DNA from: an uncultured Acinetobacter sp.
Lineage (GTDB): Bacteria > Pseudomonadota > Gammaproteobacteria > Pseudomonadales > Moraxellaceae
DNA: 64,000 nt
Direction of reading: 5' to 3'
Assembly (NCBI RefSeq): GCF_947624825.1
Contig: NZ_CANQLZ010000003.1
Coordinates: 1 to 64,000 of the forward strand
Every line of letters starts with the position of its first letter. Position 1 is the first letter of the stretch. Both the position numbers and the translations under genes were made by a program. Positions 1 through 8,965 of this stretch are shown here, piece after piece. The notes below the pieces were generated by a model. The model made no database searches, was not told where the DNA came from, and saw nothing but the letters and a program-made list of their open reading frames with translations.

Positions 1-2
1 GA

Positions 3-71
3 AATAAGTTTAGAGTTAAAGATATTGATAAATTATTTAAAGATTACTGTAATGATTTATTTGGTATTTAG
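3..71 (+). CDS. Possible C-terminal end of a gene cut by the window edge
   Basis: The third frame is open from the left edge to a TAG and reads as a charged helical tail ending in 'KDYCNDLFGI'. It resembles the end of a small DNA-binding or excisionase-like protein, but with about 22 codons no family can be named. It overlaps the 3' end of the reverse-strand ORF that follows, so at most one of the two is likely to be real. Confidence 0.25.
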   Translation, partial: NKFRVKDIDKLFKDYCNDLFGI

Positions 72-255
72 CTATATAACCACGCTCGCGTAATGTGGCA
101 TAAATTGCACGCTTTATTTGCGGACATTGGCTATTTTTATGTTTTTGAAATAACAAAGTTTCGCTTTCACTACGTAACACTTGTTTAAGCTGTAATACGT
201 GTGTTGTATTTTGAGGAAAAAAGCGTTTAAAAAACTGACGTATTCGGGGGGACAT
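37..255 (-). CDS. Hypothetical 72-residue basic protein
   Basis: This short open frame encodes a strongly basic product with many Lys, Arg and Gln residues and the segment 'AIYATLRERGYIAKY'. No signal peptide, membrane segment or known motif is visible, and there is no clear Shine-Dalgarno sequence before the ATG. It could be a small regulator-like protein or a chance ORF. I do not recognise the family. Confidence 0.3.
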   Translation of the reverse strand: MSPRIRQFFKRFFPQNTTHVLQLKQVLRSESETLLFQKHKNSQCPQIKRAIYATLRERGYIAKYQINHYSNL

Positions 256-461
256 ATAACACTATACTAACTAAGATAAGCTGATCTTATCGAGTTTTAA
301 ATCAACTGCATATTCCTTTTTCACGCCATATTGTTGTGTTTGTGTAATATTAATTTTATCGTCTTCGGTGGCGATCTAAAGCTTAAATACAACGCATCAT
401 ATCTTTTTTTCATCTCAATAAAAAATGAGCTCAAAATTTATGTTGTGAGAATCTGTATTTG

Positions 462-468
462 TGCACCA
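462..468 (+). promoter_or_regulatory. NtrC-like half-site upstream of atzF
   Basis: TGCACCA matches one half of the enterobacterial NtrC operator and lies about 105 bp upstream of the sigma-54 promoter at 573. The second half (TGGTGCA) is not found at the usual spacing, so this is a weak candidate. Nothing else is recognised in 256-572 apart from a short dyad, GATAAG-N5-CTTATC, near 273. Confidence 0.25.
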
Positions 469-572
469 AAATAAAAACATCAGATCTAAAATCAATCATA
501 TTGCTGCTCATTTAATTTTTCACGTTCAATAAAATAAAGCTATCTAGCTGAAATATATAGATTATACAAAGT

Positions 573-588
573 TGGCATAAGTTCTGCA
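573..588 (+). promoter_or_regulatory. Sigma-54 (-24/-12) promoter of atzF operon
   Basis: TGGCATAAGTTCTGCA has GG and GC at the exact spacing of the RpoN consensus TGGCAC-N5-TTGCA. There are mismatches at the sixth base and at the first T of the -12 box. It lies 40 bp before the atzF start. Three other units of the same pathway in this window have the same type of promoter, which supports it. Confidence 0.65.
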
Positions 589-602
589 TAATGGTATCCA
601 AA

Positions 603-614
603 CTTGTATACAAG
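603..614 (+). promoter_or_regulatory. Palindromic operator CTTGTATACAAG before atzF
   Basis: This perfect 12-bp palindrome sits between the sigma-54 promoter and the ribosome binding site (TAGGA). Its core TTGTATACAA resembles operators of FCD-type GntR regulators, and such a gene (6109-6810) ends this operon. A related half-site (TATACAA) lies near 564. I infer that the downstream GntR protein represses its own operon here. Confidence 0.55.
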
Positions 615-627
615 ATAGGATGCAACA

Positions 628-2451
628 ATGGGCAATAATAAAATGATGGGTTGGACAATTTCAGAATGGCATCATGCTTACCAACACCAAGACATTCAAC
701 TGGATGACTTATATCAATATGTCAGCCAATTTGATCAAAACGATCCAGCTTGGATTTCAATTGCATCCCGTGAAGTGCTCAGTGCACAAATCAATGCCTT
801 AAATGAAAAAGAGCATGCAAAGCAACTGCCACTTTATGGTATTCCTGTTGCGATTAAAGACAATATTGATGTTGCAGGTTTTGCAACCACGGCTGCATGT
901 AAAGTACTTACACAAGTTAAAGATCAAGATGCTTTTGTGATCTCACGTCTTAAACAAGCGGGTGCCATTATTGTGGGCAAGACCAATCTCGATCAGTTTG
1001 CGACAGGCCTGGTTGGCACACGTTCTCCATTTGGTACAGTCACTAATACCTTCAACCCAGACTATGTCAGCGGTGGTTCAAGTTCGGGGTCGGCCAGCGT
1101 AGTGGCGCGTGGCTTAGTGCCGATTGCTTTAGGTACCGATACAGCAGGTTCGGGACGTGTACCAGCAGGATTTAATAATATTGTTGGACTTAAGCCAAGC
1201 AAAGGACGTTTTTCCAATACAGGATTAATGCCGGCATGTAAAAGTATTGACTGTATTTCCATCTTTGCTTTGACTGCTATAGATGCAGAAATTGTCGGCA
1301 ATATTATGGAAGGCTACGATACACAGGACAGTTATTCACGTGTAAACCCACAAACAGCTCCTGCAAAATTCAGTCAAAGCTTAAACTTTGCTATTCCGGC
1401 CCAGTTAGAATTTTTTGCCGATGAACAATCAAAGACTGCTTATGAAAATGCATTACAACAACTCAAAGCCTTAGGTGCGACATTCACCCCAATTGATTTT
1501 TCCGCATTCTCTATTTTGGCAGCACAATTATACCAAGGCTCATGGGTGGCTGAACGTACAGCGGCAGTTACTGATTTATTAAAAACCAACCACCAAGATT
1601 TTGATCCAACTGTATTAGAAATCATCCAAAAAGGTCATCAGTATTCTGCAGTGGATGCTTATCAAGCAGAATATCTTAAACAAGATTTGGCGCGTTTTAT
1701 TCAAATGCAACTTGCTGACTTTGATGCGTTAATTGTTCCAACCTCACCCACAATTCACCGTATTGAAGATATGGTCACGGCGCCGATTGAAAACAATAGC
1801 CATTTTGGTACCTATACAAATTTTACCAATTTGGCAGATTTGAGTGCTTTAGCAGTACCAGCGGGTTTTCGTCGCGATGGCTTACCTTTTGGTATTACGT
1901 TAATTGCGCCGGCGTGGCATGACACAGCATTACTTGATTTTGCAAAAACATGGCAACAGCATACCAACTTACCCCTAGGTGCATTCAATAAAAAATTACC
2001 CCAGCAGGAGCACAGCCAAACGGTCTCGGCACATCATTTTCGAGTTGCTGTGGTCGGAGCACATTTAACCGGAATGCCCCTTAATTTCCAACTGACGACG
2101 CGTCATGCTGTGCATGTAGAAACCACACACACTTCGGCAGATTATGCTTTATATGCCTTACCAGGTACGGTACCACCGAAACCAGGTCTAGCACGTGTAG
2201 ATAAACATCAAGGACAGAAAATTGTTGTAGAACTTTGGGATATTCCAAAGGCACGTTTTGGTGAATTTGTGGCAGAAATTCCAACACCATTGGGTATGGG
2301 CAATGTAGAGCTCAGTGATGGACGTTGGGTTAAAGGTTTTATCTGTGAGCCCTATGGACTCAATGGTGCGACAGATATTAGTGCATTGGGTGGATGGCGT
2401 GCCTATATCCAACAACTCAATCACACTAAAAACAACGCGGCACTGGCTTAA
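628..2451 (+). CDS. atzF: Allophanate hydrolase (AtzF)
   Basis: This enzyme hydrolyses allophanate to two ammonia and two CO2 in the cytoplasm, the last step of urea carboxylase and guanidine breakdown. Residues about 25-450 form an amidase-signature domain with the Ser-cisSer-Lys elements: Lys77 in 'VAIKDNID', the 'GGSSSGSAS' loop near 149-155, and the nucleophile in 'DTAGSGR' near 175. Residues about 470-607 form the C-terminal domain typical of allophanate hydrolases ('GTVPPKPGL', 'CEPYGLNGA'). The length of 607 is normal for a stand-alone enzyme. TAGGA lies 7 nt before the ATG. It is followed after 51 bp by the urea carboxylase, and it is the only allophanate hydrolase in the window, so it probably serves both carboxylases. 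Confidence 0.95.
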   Translation: MGNNKMMGWTISEWHHAYQHQDIQLDDLYQYVSQFDQNDPAWISIASREVLSAQINALNEKEHAKQLPLYGIPVAIKDNIDVAGFATTAACKVLTQVKDQDAFVISRLKQAGAIIVGKTNLDQFATGLVGTRSPFGTVTNTFNPDYVSGGSSSGSASVVARGLVPIALGTDTAGSGRVPAGFNNIVGLKPSKGRFSNTGLMPACKSIDCISIFALTAIDAEIVGNIMEGYDTQDSYSRVNPQTAPAKFSQSLNFAIPAQLEFFADEQSKTAYENALQQLKALGATFTPIDFSAFSILAAQLYQGSWVAERTAAVTDLLKTNHQDFDPTVLEIIQKGHQYSAVDAYQAEYLKQDLARFIQMQLADFDALIVPTSPTIHRIEDMVTAPIENNSHFGTYTNFTNLADLSALAVPAGFRRDGLPFGITLIAPAWHDTALLDFAKTWQQHTNLPLGAFNKKLPQQEHSQTVSAHHFRVAVVGAHLTGMPLNFQLTTRHAVHVETTHTSADYALYALPGTVPPKPGLARVDKHQGQKIVVELWDIPKARFGEFVAEIPTPLGMGNVELSDGRWVKGFICEPYGLNGATDISALGGWRAYIQQLNHTKNNAALA

Positions 2452-2502
2452 AAAGTCTCAAAATTTAAACCTATAAAAATTGACAAAAATAAGAGGATGA
2501 CA

Positions 2503-5500
2503 ATGTTCACTACTGTTTTAATTGCAAACCGAGGCGAAATTGCTGTACGTGCGATCCGTACTTTGAAAAAAATGGGCATTACATCTGTTGCTGTCTATTC
2601 AGATACAGACCGCTATGCACAACATGTCTTAGATGCCGATCTTGCGGTGTCATTAGAGGGGATTAAACCCAGCGATACTTATTTAAGTATTGAAAAGCTG
2701 ATTGCAGCTGCTAAACACACGGGTGCACAAGCGATTTTCCCAGGCTATGGCTTCTTGTCGGAAAGTGCAGATTTTGCCCGTGCTTGTGAAGATAACCAGA
2801 TTGCCTTTATGGGACCTACAGCGCAACAAATCTTAGAATTTGGTTTAAAACATCGCGCACGTGAACTTGCAGCTGCAGCTGAGGTGCCAATGACACCGGG
2901 AACAGGCTTACTGCAAAGTTTAGAAGAGGCATTAGTGGCTGCTGATCAGATTGGTTATCCTATTATGCTCAAAAGTACTGCAGGCGGTGGCGGGATTGGC
3001 TTAACACGTTGTGATGATGCACAGGCATTGCATCTTGCTTATGAAAGCGTAAAGCGTATGGGAGAACAATTTTTTAAAGATTCAGGGGTTTTTTTAGAGC
3101 GCTTTATTGATCAAGCGCGTCATGTCGAGGTACAGATTTTCGGTGACGGTCAAGGACAAGTGGTCGCACTGGGTGAACGCGATTGTTCATTACAGCGTCG
3201 TAACCAAAAAGTTGTAGAGGAGACGCCAGCACCACATTTACCTGAAGCAACCCGACAAAAATTACATCAAGCTGCCGTGCAACTGGGGCAATTGGTCAAA
3301 TACCGTAGTGCAGGCACCGTTGAATTTATTTATGATGCAGCACGAGATGAGTTTTATTTCTTAGAGGTGAATACTCGATTACAGGTTGAGCATCCTGTCA
3401 CAGAAATGGTGACGGGCTTAGACCTGATTGAATGTATGTTAAAAGTTGCGGCAGGAGAGACACTTGATTGGGCATTTTTGGCTAATATTCAACCCAAAGG
3501 TGTGGCAATTGAAGTACGAATTTACGCTGAAGATCCAGTCAAAAATTTTCAACCCAGCCCCGGGATTTTAACCGATGTGTATTTCCCTAAAAATGTACGC
3601 GTTGATACATGGGTTAGTACAGGCACTGAGATTTCTCAATACTTCGATCCAATGATTGCTAAAATTATTGTGCATGCACAGAATCGTGAAGCAGCACTGA
3701 GCACATTAAAAACAGCACTGGCCGAAACTCGCCTCAATGGTATTAGTACCAATTTAGATTATGCATTAAGTGTAGTATCAGATTCACGCTTTGAAAATAT
3801 GCAGATTTGGACACGCATGTTGGATAATTTCAACTATATTCCGAACGTCATCGAGGTCATTCAAGCCGGTACACAAAGCTCAATCCAAGATTATCCAGGC
3901 CGTGTAGGATATTGGGATATTGGTGTACCACCGTCAGGTCCTATGGACGACTATGCATTTCAACTGGCGAATAAAATTGTGGGCAACGCACAAACTGCAG
4001 CCGGTTTTGAATTTACCTTAGAAGGACCTACGCTTAAATTTCATGCCCAAAGCATTATTGCTTTAACCGGAGCACCATGTTGTGTCAGCCTTGATGGCAC
4101 GGCTGTAGACTTTTGGCAACCGATTGAGGTGAAGGCTGGGCAAACCTTAAAAGTTGGTCAAGTTGAATCAGGCTGTCGTACCTATTTGGCGGTGCGAGAT
4201 GGTTTAAATGTTCCCGAATATTTAGGGAGCCGCTCTACTTTTGCTTTGGGTAATTTTGGTGGGCATGCCGGACGCGTTTTGCGTGCCGGTGACATGATCA
4301 AGATGGTGAATCCTGAGCTGCCAAGCGACGGCTTACCCTTGGCGATTGCTGAGCCTCAAGCACTTGCACAGGATTTAATTCCAACATATGGCAAAACCTG
4401 GGACATTGGGGTGTTATATGGGCCACACGGGGCACCAGACTTCTTTAAAGCTGAATACATCGAATATTTTTTCGCATCAACCTGGAAAGTCCATTTTAAC
4501 TCTAATCGTCTGGGGATTCGTTTAAGCGGACCTACGCCAAGCTGGGCACGTGAAAATGGCGGAGAAGCAGGTCTACATCCCTCTAATGTACATGATTGTG
4601 AGTATGCCATTGGTGCGATTAACTTTACTGGTGATTTTCCAGTGATTTTAGCCAAAGATGGTCCAAGTCTTGGTGGGTTTGTCTGTCCTGTAACCATTGC
4701 AAAAGCAGAGTTGTGGAAAATTGGACAACTCAAAGCTGACGATACCCTGCGTTTTTATCCAATGTCGATTGAGCAAGCCAATGCTTTAGAAATCGCGCAA
4801 AAGCAACGTATTGAGGATTTTTCTCAGGCTCCTCAAAGCATTAATAGCCAAGATCAAGCTGTTGTTGAAGCACAAAGTATTCTTGCAGTCAAAGCTGCTA
4901 CAGATCAAGCACCAAAAGCAGTATACCGTCAAGCAGGCGATAGCTATATCTTATTAGAGTATGGTGAAAATGTACTAGATTTAGCTCTACGTTTACGTGT
5001 GCATCGTTTAATGCAACTGATTGGTGAAGCCAAACCAGCAGGTATTTTAGAGTTATCGCCTGGTGTGCGCTCATTGCAAATTAAATATGATGGCTTATGC
5101 CTCCCTCAAAGGCAGTTAATTGAGTTTTTACTTGGTCTTGAACAACAACTGGGGGATTTAAGTGATCTTAAAATCCCATCTCGTATTATTCATCTGCCTA
5201 TGGCATTTGAAGATTCAGCAACTTTAGCTGCAGTCACACGTTATCAAGAAAGTGTCTGTGCCGAAGCGCCATGGTTACCTAATAATGTCGACTTTATCCA
5301 ACGTATCAATGGCCTAGACAATCGCCAACAGGTCAAAGATATTATTTTTGATGCCAACTATCTCATTTTAGGTTTGGGCGATGTGTATTTAACTGCACCT
5401 TGTGCCGTACCACTTGATCCTCGCCATCGTCTATTGAGCTCCAAATACAACCCTGCACGTACTTTTACCGCAGAAGGGACCGTGGGTATTGGTGGCATGT

Positions 5501-6105
5501 ACATGTGCATTTATGGTATGGATTCCCCAGGTGGCTATCAATTGATTGGCCGTACGCTACCTATTTGGAATAAATTTAAGAAGAACAAGCAATTTGGTGA
5601 TCAACAATGGTTTTTAAGATTCTTTGATCAAATTAAATATTATGAAGTCAGTGAAGCTGAATTGGATCAATTTCGTGCCGACTTTGCTCATGGATTAGCT
5701 GAAATTAAGATTGAAGAGACTGAGTTTGATTTTGCACAATATCAAGCTTTCTTAATTCAAGAACAAGACAGCATTGCAACGTTTAAAGCACAGCAACAGC
5801 GTGCATTTACAACAGAAGTGGCACGTTGGAAAGATCAATTTGATGCTCCTACTGAAATAGAGGTCGTACAAGATCATACCGACTATAGTCAATATGCAGC
5901 TTTAAATGCGTCTATGACCGGTAATATTTGGAAAATTTTGGTAGAGTCGGGGCAACGTGTTAAAAAAGGCGAGACCATTGCCATTATTGAAGCGATGAAA
6001 ATGGAATTACCTGTCTATGCTGATGAAGATGGCATTGTCAAAGCCATTATTTGCCGTGCTGGTCAAACAGTGCAAAGCGGTGAACCATTGGTTTATATGG
6101 AGTAA
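2503..6105 (+). CDS. uca: Urea carboxylase, paralogue 1
   Basis: This is a biotin-dependent enzyme that carboxylates urea to allophanate using ATP and bicarbonate. Residues 1-450 are biotin carboxylase with the ATP-grasp glycine loop 'STAGGGGIG'. The middle holds the KipA/KipI-like (AHS2 and AHS1) carboxyltransferase domains, and the C-terminus is a biotinyl domain with 'EAMKMEL' (biotinylated Lys near 1166). The ORF opens at 2497, but AAGAGG fits the ATG at 2503, which starts 'MFTTVLIANRGEI'. In the carboxyltransferase the protein reads 'GAINFTGD', where the riboswitch-linked paralogue at 21037 has 'GAIDFTGD'. The Asn form fits urea as substrate (inference). It is co-transcribed with atzF and stops 3 bp before gntR. 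Confidence 0.93.
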   Translation: MFTTVLIANRGEIAVRAIRTLKKMGITSVAVYSDTDRYAQHVLDADLAVSLEGIKPSDTYLSIEKLIAAAKHTGAQAIFPGYGFLSESADFARACEDNQIAFMGPTAQQILEFGLKHRARELAAAAEVPMTPGTGLLQSLEEALVAADQIGYPIMLKSTAGGGGIGLTRCDDAQALHLAYESVKRMGEQFFKDSGVFLERFIDQARHVEVQIFGDGQGQVVALGERDCSLQRRNQKVVEETPAPHLPEATRQKLHQAAVQLGQLVKYRSAGTVEFIYDAARDEFYFLEVNTRLQVEHPVTEMVTGLDLIECMLKVAAGETLDWAFLANIQPKGVAIEVRIYAEDPVKNFQPSPGILTDVYFPKNVRVDTWVSTGTEISQYFDPMIAKIIVHAQNREAALSTLKTALAETRLNGISTNLDYALSVVSDSRFENMQIWTRMLDNFNYIPNVIEVIQAGTQSSIQDYPGRVGYWDIGVPPSGPMDDYAFQLANKIVGNAQTAAGFEFTLEGPTLKFHAQSIIALTGAPCCVSLDGTAVDFWQPIEVKAGQTLKVGQVESGCRTYLAVRDGLNVPEYLGSRSTFALGNFGGHAGRVLRAGDMIKMVNPELPSDGLPLAIAEPQALAQDLIPTYGKTWDIGVLYGPHGAPDFFKAEYIEYFFASTWKVHFNSNRLGIRLSGPTPSWARENGGEAGLHPSNVHDCEYAIGAINFTGDFPVILAKDGPSLGGFVCPVTIAKAELWKIGQLKADDTLRFYPMSIEQANALEIAQKQRIEDFSQAPQSINSQDQAVVEAQSILAVKAATDQAPKAVYRQAGDSYILLEYGENVLDLALRLRVHRLMQLIGEAKPAGILELSPGVRSLQIKYDGLCLPQRQLIEFLLGLEQQLGDLSDLKIPSRIIHLPMAFEDSATLAAVTRYQESVCAEAPWLPNNVDFIQRINGLDNRQQVKDIIFDANYLILGLGDVYLTAPCAVPLDPRHRLLSSKYNPARTFTAEGTVGIGGMYMCIYGMDSPGGYQLIGRTLPIWNKFKKNKQFGDQQWFLRFFDQIKYYEVSEAELDQFRADFAHGLAEIKIEETEFDFAQYQAFLIQEQDSIATFKAQQQRAFTTEVARWKDQFDAPTEIEVVQDHTDYSQYAALNASMTGNIWKILVESGQRVKKGETIAIIEAMKMELPVYADEDGIVKAIICRAGQTVQSGEPLVYME

Positions 6106-6108
6106 ACC

Positions 6109-6810
6109 ATGAGCCTTCTACATTCACCGAAGGCATCAGCACGCAGCTCAGACAATTTGTCTGAGCTGGTGTTTGAAAAAATTAAAAACGATATTTTTGA
6201 TTTTCAATTGATGCCAGGACAATATTTTACTGAATCTGAAATTGCCCAAATCTATTCTGTAAGCCGAACACCCATACGCCAAGCCTTATACCGTTTACAA
6301 CAAGAAGGTTATGTGGATGTGCAGTTTAGACGCGGTTGGCAAGTTCGTCCTTTACATTTTAAGAGTTATGAAGAACGTTATGATCTTAGAATTTTATTTG
6401 AATGTCATGCCATTGAGCAACTTTGTAAAATACCACAACCTCAATTAAATCAATTGCTTTCTGAACTTACTACAATATGGTGTGTTGAGCCTGAGAATTA
6501 TATAGGTGATCTTAAGCTACTTGCACAGCAAGATGAAGCATTTCATAGTCAGTTGGTCATGTTAGCAGGCAATCAAGAAATGACCAAACTTCATCATGAG
6601 TTAAATGAAAAAATTCGTATGATTCGTCGCTTAGATTTCTCTAAAATCCATCGTATTGAAGCCACTTATGCACAACACCAAAATATACTCCGTTTAATTT
6701 TGGCAAAAGACCTAAAAGCAAGTATTCAAGCGTTAACTGGACATATTATGCAAAGCCGCAATGAGGTAAAAAAAATTACCCTAGAGATTTTAGCCTTAAG
6801 TGCTAATTAA
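6109..6810 (+). CDS. GntR-family (FCD) transcriptional regulator
   Basis: Residues about 15-80 form a winged helix-turn-helix with 'YSVSRTPIRQALYRL', the GntR recognition segment. The rest is an all-helical FCD ligand domain with spaced acidic and His residues (for example 'RYDLRILFE', 'QDEAFHSQL'), which in this family often bind a metal and a small acid. It starts 3 bp after the urea carboxylase stop and so belongs to the same transcript. Its likely role is local control of the urea/allophanate operon, with a ligand such as allophanate or a related compound. The palindrome at 603-614 is a natural target. The ligand is unknown. Confidence 0.88.
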   Translation: MSLLHSPKASARSSDNLSELVFEKIKNDIFDFQLMPGQYFTESEIAQIYSVSRTPIRQALYRLQQEGYVDVQFRRGWQVRPLHFKSYEERYDLRILFECHAIEQLCKIPQPQLNQLLSELTTIWCVEPENYIGDLKLLAQQDEAFHSQLVMLAGNQEMTKLHHELNEKIRMIRRLDFSKIHRIEATYAQHQNILRLILAKDLKASIQALTGHIMQSRNEVKKITLEILALSAN

Positions 6811-7625
6811 ACACTTTTTATGATATTTCATGTGAAGACTCCCTTTAGGGTAAATATGACCTTGTCACAAGCTGCGTGTGTCTAGCTGTCAATTATGCTA
6901 TAAAGTTGGCTAACTACTTAAATCTGGTTACGAAAATTATAGCTATACTGGGATTCAGTTGGTTCGCTACAAAGGTCATGCATTAAATTAAGTAACATAA
7001 CATATATTGCAGTATGGCGGCAGTGATCGATAAGATGCTTAGAATTATTTACATTATGGCAATCAAAGATCACAGTAGCTTGACCGTTTAGTAGTGACCA
7101 TGCTAAACCCAATATACATCTTCCTCAAAGTAGGTTTTAATGACCCATTGAACCAACATTTAACCCATAAGTTGGCTGTCTATAAATGTTAGACGAAAAA
7201 GTTGAGGACTCAAATGGTAATCAATGGTGAGATAGATATTATTTAGTCAGTAAATCGAAAATAATAAAATGACTTTATTTCTAGATTCACGCTATTTGAT
7301 TCAACCCTTATAGGTATTTTTGCTTCTCATTCCTTGAATAAAAAAATTTTCATAGTACATAAGAAGTTATCTAAATGTGTTCGCTTCAACGTGATCATCC
7401 TTTTAATTGTCTATTTTTTGGCAATATGAAACATTCTCATAAAATTTGAATCTTAAAAAAGGGTTAATTATATGGTTAATATTAAATCTATTTTCTTTAA
7501 TAATTATATAAATAACAATAACTTGTTTTATTAATGTGATGCGTCTTACACGCATCATACTTAGTGCTTGTTATTTTTACAAAAGTGCTTTAGATTGCAC
7601 ATGTGTACCTTACATTAAAATTGCT
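6811..7625. other. AT-rich intergenic stretch before the integrase
   Basis: About 800 bp with no convincing gene. A 64-codon reverse frame (6918-7112) lacks a ribosome binding site and any known motif, so I do not call it. The integrase ORF in the track begins at 7536, but its first 30 codons are unlike the family and are excluded. No tRNA or clear att repeat is seen. Confidence 0.5.
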
Positions 7626-8837
7626 ATGAGTTTAACAGAACAACGTATTCGCCAAGCCAAACCTCGTGATAAAACATACTTTATGGCGGATGATGATGGT
7701 CTGAGCCTAAAGATCGAACCCAATGGTACCAAGTCATGGAGTTACCGCTACTCTATGCCCAACAGTACCAAGCGCCCGCGTGTAAAATTAGGGATTTATC
7801 CTGAGATGTCATTAAAGCAAGCACGTCTTGTACGTGATGATAAAAAGGATGACGTCTTTAATCAAACCGAAGAAAGTAGCAGTATTCTAAGTTTTGAAAA
7901 AATTGCGCTTGAGTGGTTGGATTTTAAAGAAAAGAATGCGCTAAAAGACCGACCACGTTCAGGTGTGCTTGAATTGGCGCGTAAGGCCTTAACGCAAGAT
8001 ATTTTGCCTTTACTTGGCGATAAAGAATTTGAAAGCTTAAAACGTTTTGATTTGGTTCAAGTGATTCGCCATATTGAAAGTCGTGGCGTTAAAGAGCCTG
8101 TTAAAAAAGCGTGTAGTTATCTTAATCAAATCTATGATTATGCAGTCGCTATGGGATACACCGATTACAATCTTGCAATTGGTTTACAAAAGGTGATTAT
8201 TAAGCAACGTGTTAAACAGCACTATCCTTACTTACAAACTGAAAATTTACCTGATTTTTTAAGTCGTCTTAAGCAAAGCCAAGCACATCCGATTGTGAAA
8301 AAGGCATTGTGGCTAAAATTATATACAGGTGTACGTGGTGCTGAACTTTTATCTGCAGAACCACAACATTTTGATTTAGAAAATAAATTATGGCGTATTC
8401 CTGCCATGCATGTTAAACAATTTAGACGCCGTGTTGTGCTTGGGATGCAGGTGCCTGATTATTTGGTACCTTTGTCTGATCAAGCCATTGAAGTGATACG
8501 TTCAGCAATGGATTGGTCAACAGGTGAAAAATATGTGTTTGCAAGCCCACGTCATGCAGGTCAAGCCCTGCATTTTAATACCTTAAATACGCTGATTCGT
8601 CGTATGGGCTATAGTAGCGAACAGCTATCTTCACATGGTTTACGTTCTACTTTAAGTACGATTTTAAATGATTCGGGTCTGTTCCAATCGAGTTGGATTG
8701 AAGCGCAATTGTCACATACAGATAAAGACCAAACCCGTGGCAGTTATAACCATGCTGAGTATTTAAATCAGCGCCAAGAAATGATGCAATGGTGGGCAGA
8801 TTATTTGGATCAATGTATGCCTTTAACTATTGAATAA
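7626..8837 (+). CDS. P4-type tyrosine recombinase (integrase)
   Basis: This is a site-specific recombinase of the kind that inserts islands and satellite phages. The N-terminus ('LTEQRIRQAKPRDKTYFMAD', then a 'KLGIYPEMSLKQAR' segment) is the DUF4102-like arm-binding domain of P4-family integrases. The catalytic domain shows Arg in 'YTGVRGAELL', the 'HGLR' box, a second His in 'LSHTDKD', and the tyrosine region 'GSYNHAEYL' with the usual family ending 'MMQWWADYLD'. It looks intact at 403 residues. I chose the ATG at 7626 because upstream codons are not conserved-looking. No other phage or island gene adjoins it, and a terminator follows. Confidence 0.88.
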   Translation: MSLTEQRIRQAKPRDKTYFMADDDGLSLKIEPNGTKSWSYRYSMPNSTKRPRVKLGIYPEMSLKQARLVRDDKKDDVFNQTEESSSILSFEKIALEWLDFKEKNALKDRPRSGVLELARKALTQDILPLLGDKEFESLKRFDLVQVIRHIESRGVKEPVKKACSYLNQIYDYAVAMGYTDYNLAIGLQKVIIKQRVKQHYPYLQTENLPDFLSRLKQSQAHPIVKKALWLKLYTGVRGAELLSAEPQHFDLENKLWRIPAMHVKQFRRRVVLGMQVPDYLVPLSDQAIEVIRSAMDWSTGEKYVFASPRHAGQALHFNTLNTLIRRMGYSSEQLSSHGLRSTLSTILNDSGLFQSSWIEAQLSHTDKDQTRGSYNHAEYLNQRQEMMQWWADYLDQCMPLTIE

Positions 8838-8862
8838 TTGAGATGACTGATTGAAGCAGTCC

Positions 8863-8895
8863 ATGGGCATAAGATTGATCTTGTGCCCATTTTTA
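8863..8895 (+). terminator. Rho-independent terminator after the integrase
   Basis: ATGGGCA and TGCCCAT form an outer stem with an inner AGAT/ATCT stem, followed by TTTTT. It ends the integrase transcript 26 bp after its stop. Confidence 0.8.
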
Positions 8896-8965
8896 ATTGC
8901 ATATACGTTTAGGTTTTGCTTTAAATCAGCAGATGCAGTCGTGATAGGATTTTTTTAAACACCTA

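Noticed and set aside
4356-4733. 125-residue reverse ORF inside the urea carboxylase gene
   Set aside because: It is a shadow of a strongly supported gene and its sequence resembles no family.
6918-7112. 64-residue reverse ORF between gntR and the integrase
   Set aside because: No ribosome binding site or recognisable family. It is kept only as a remark in the intergenic entry.
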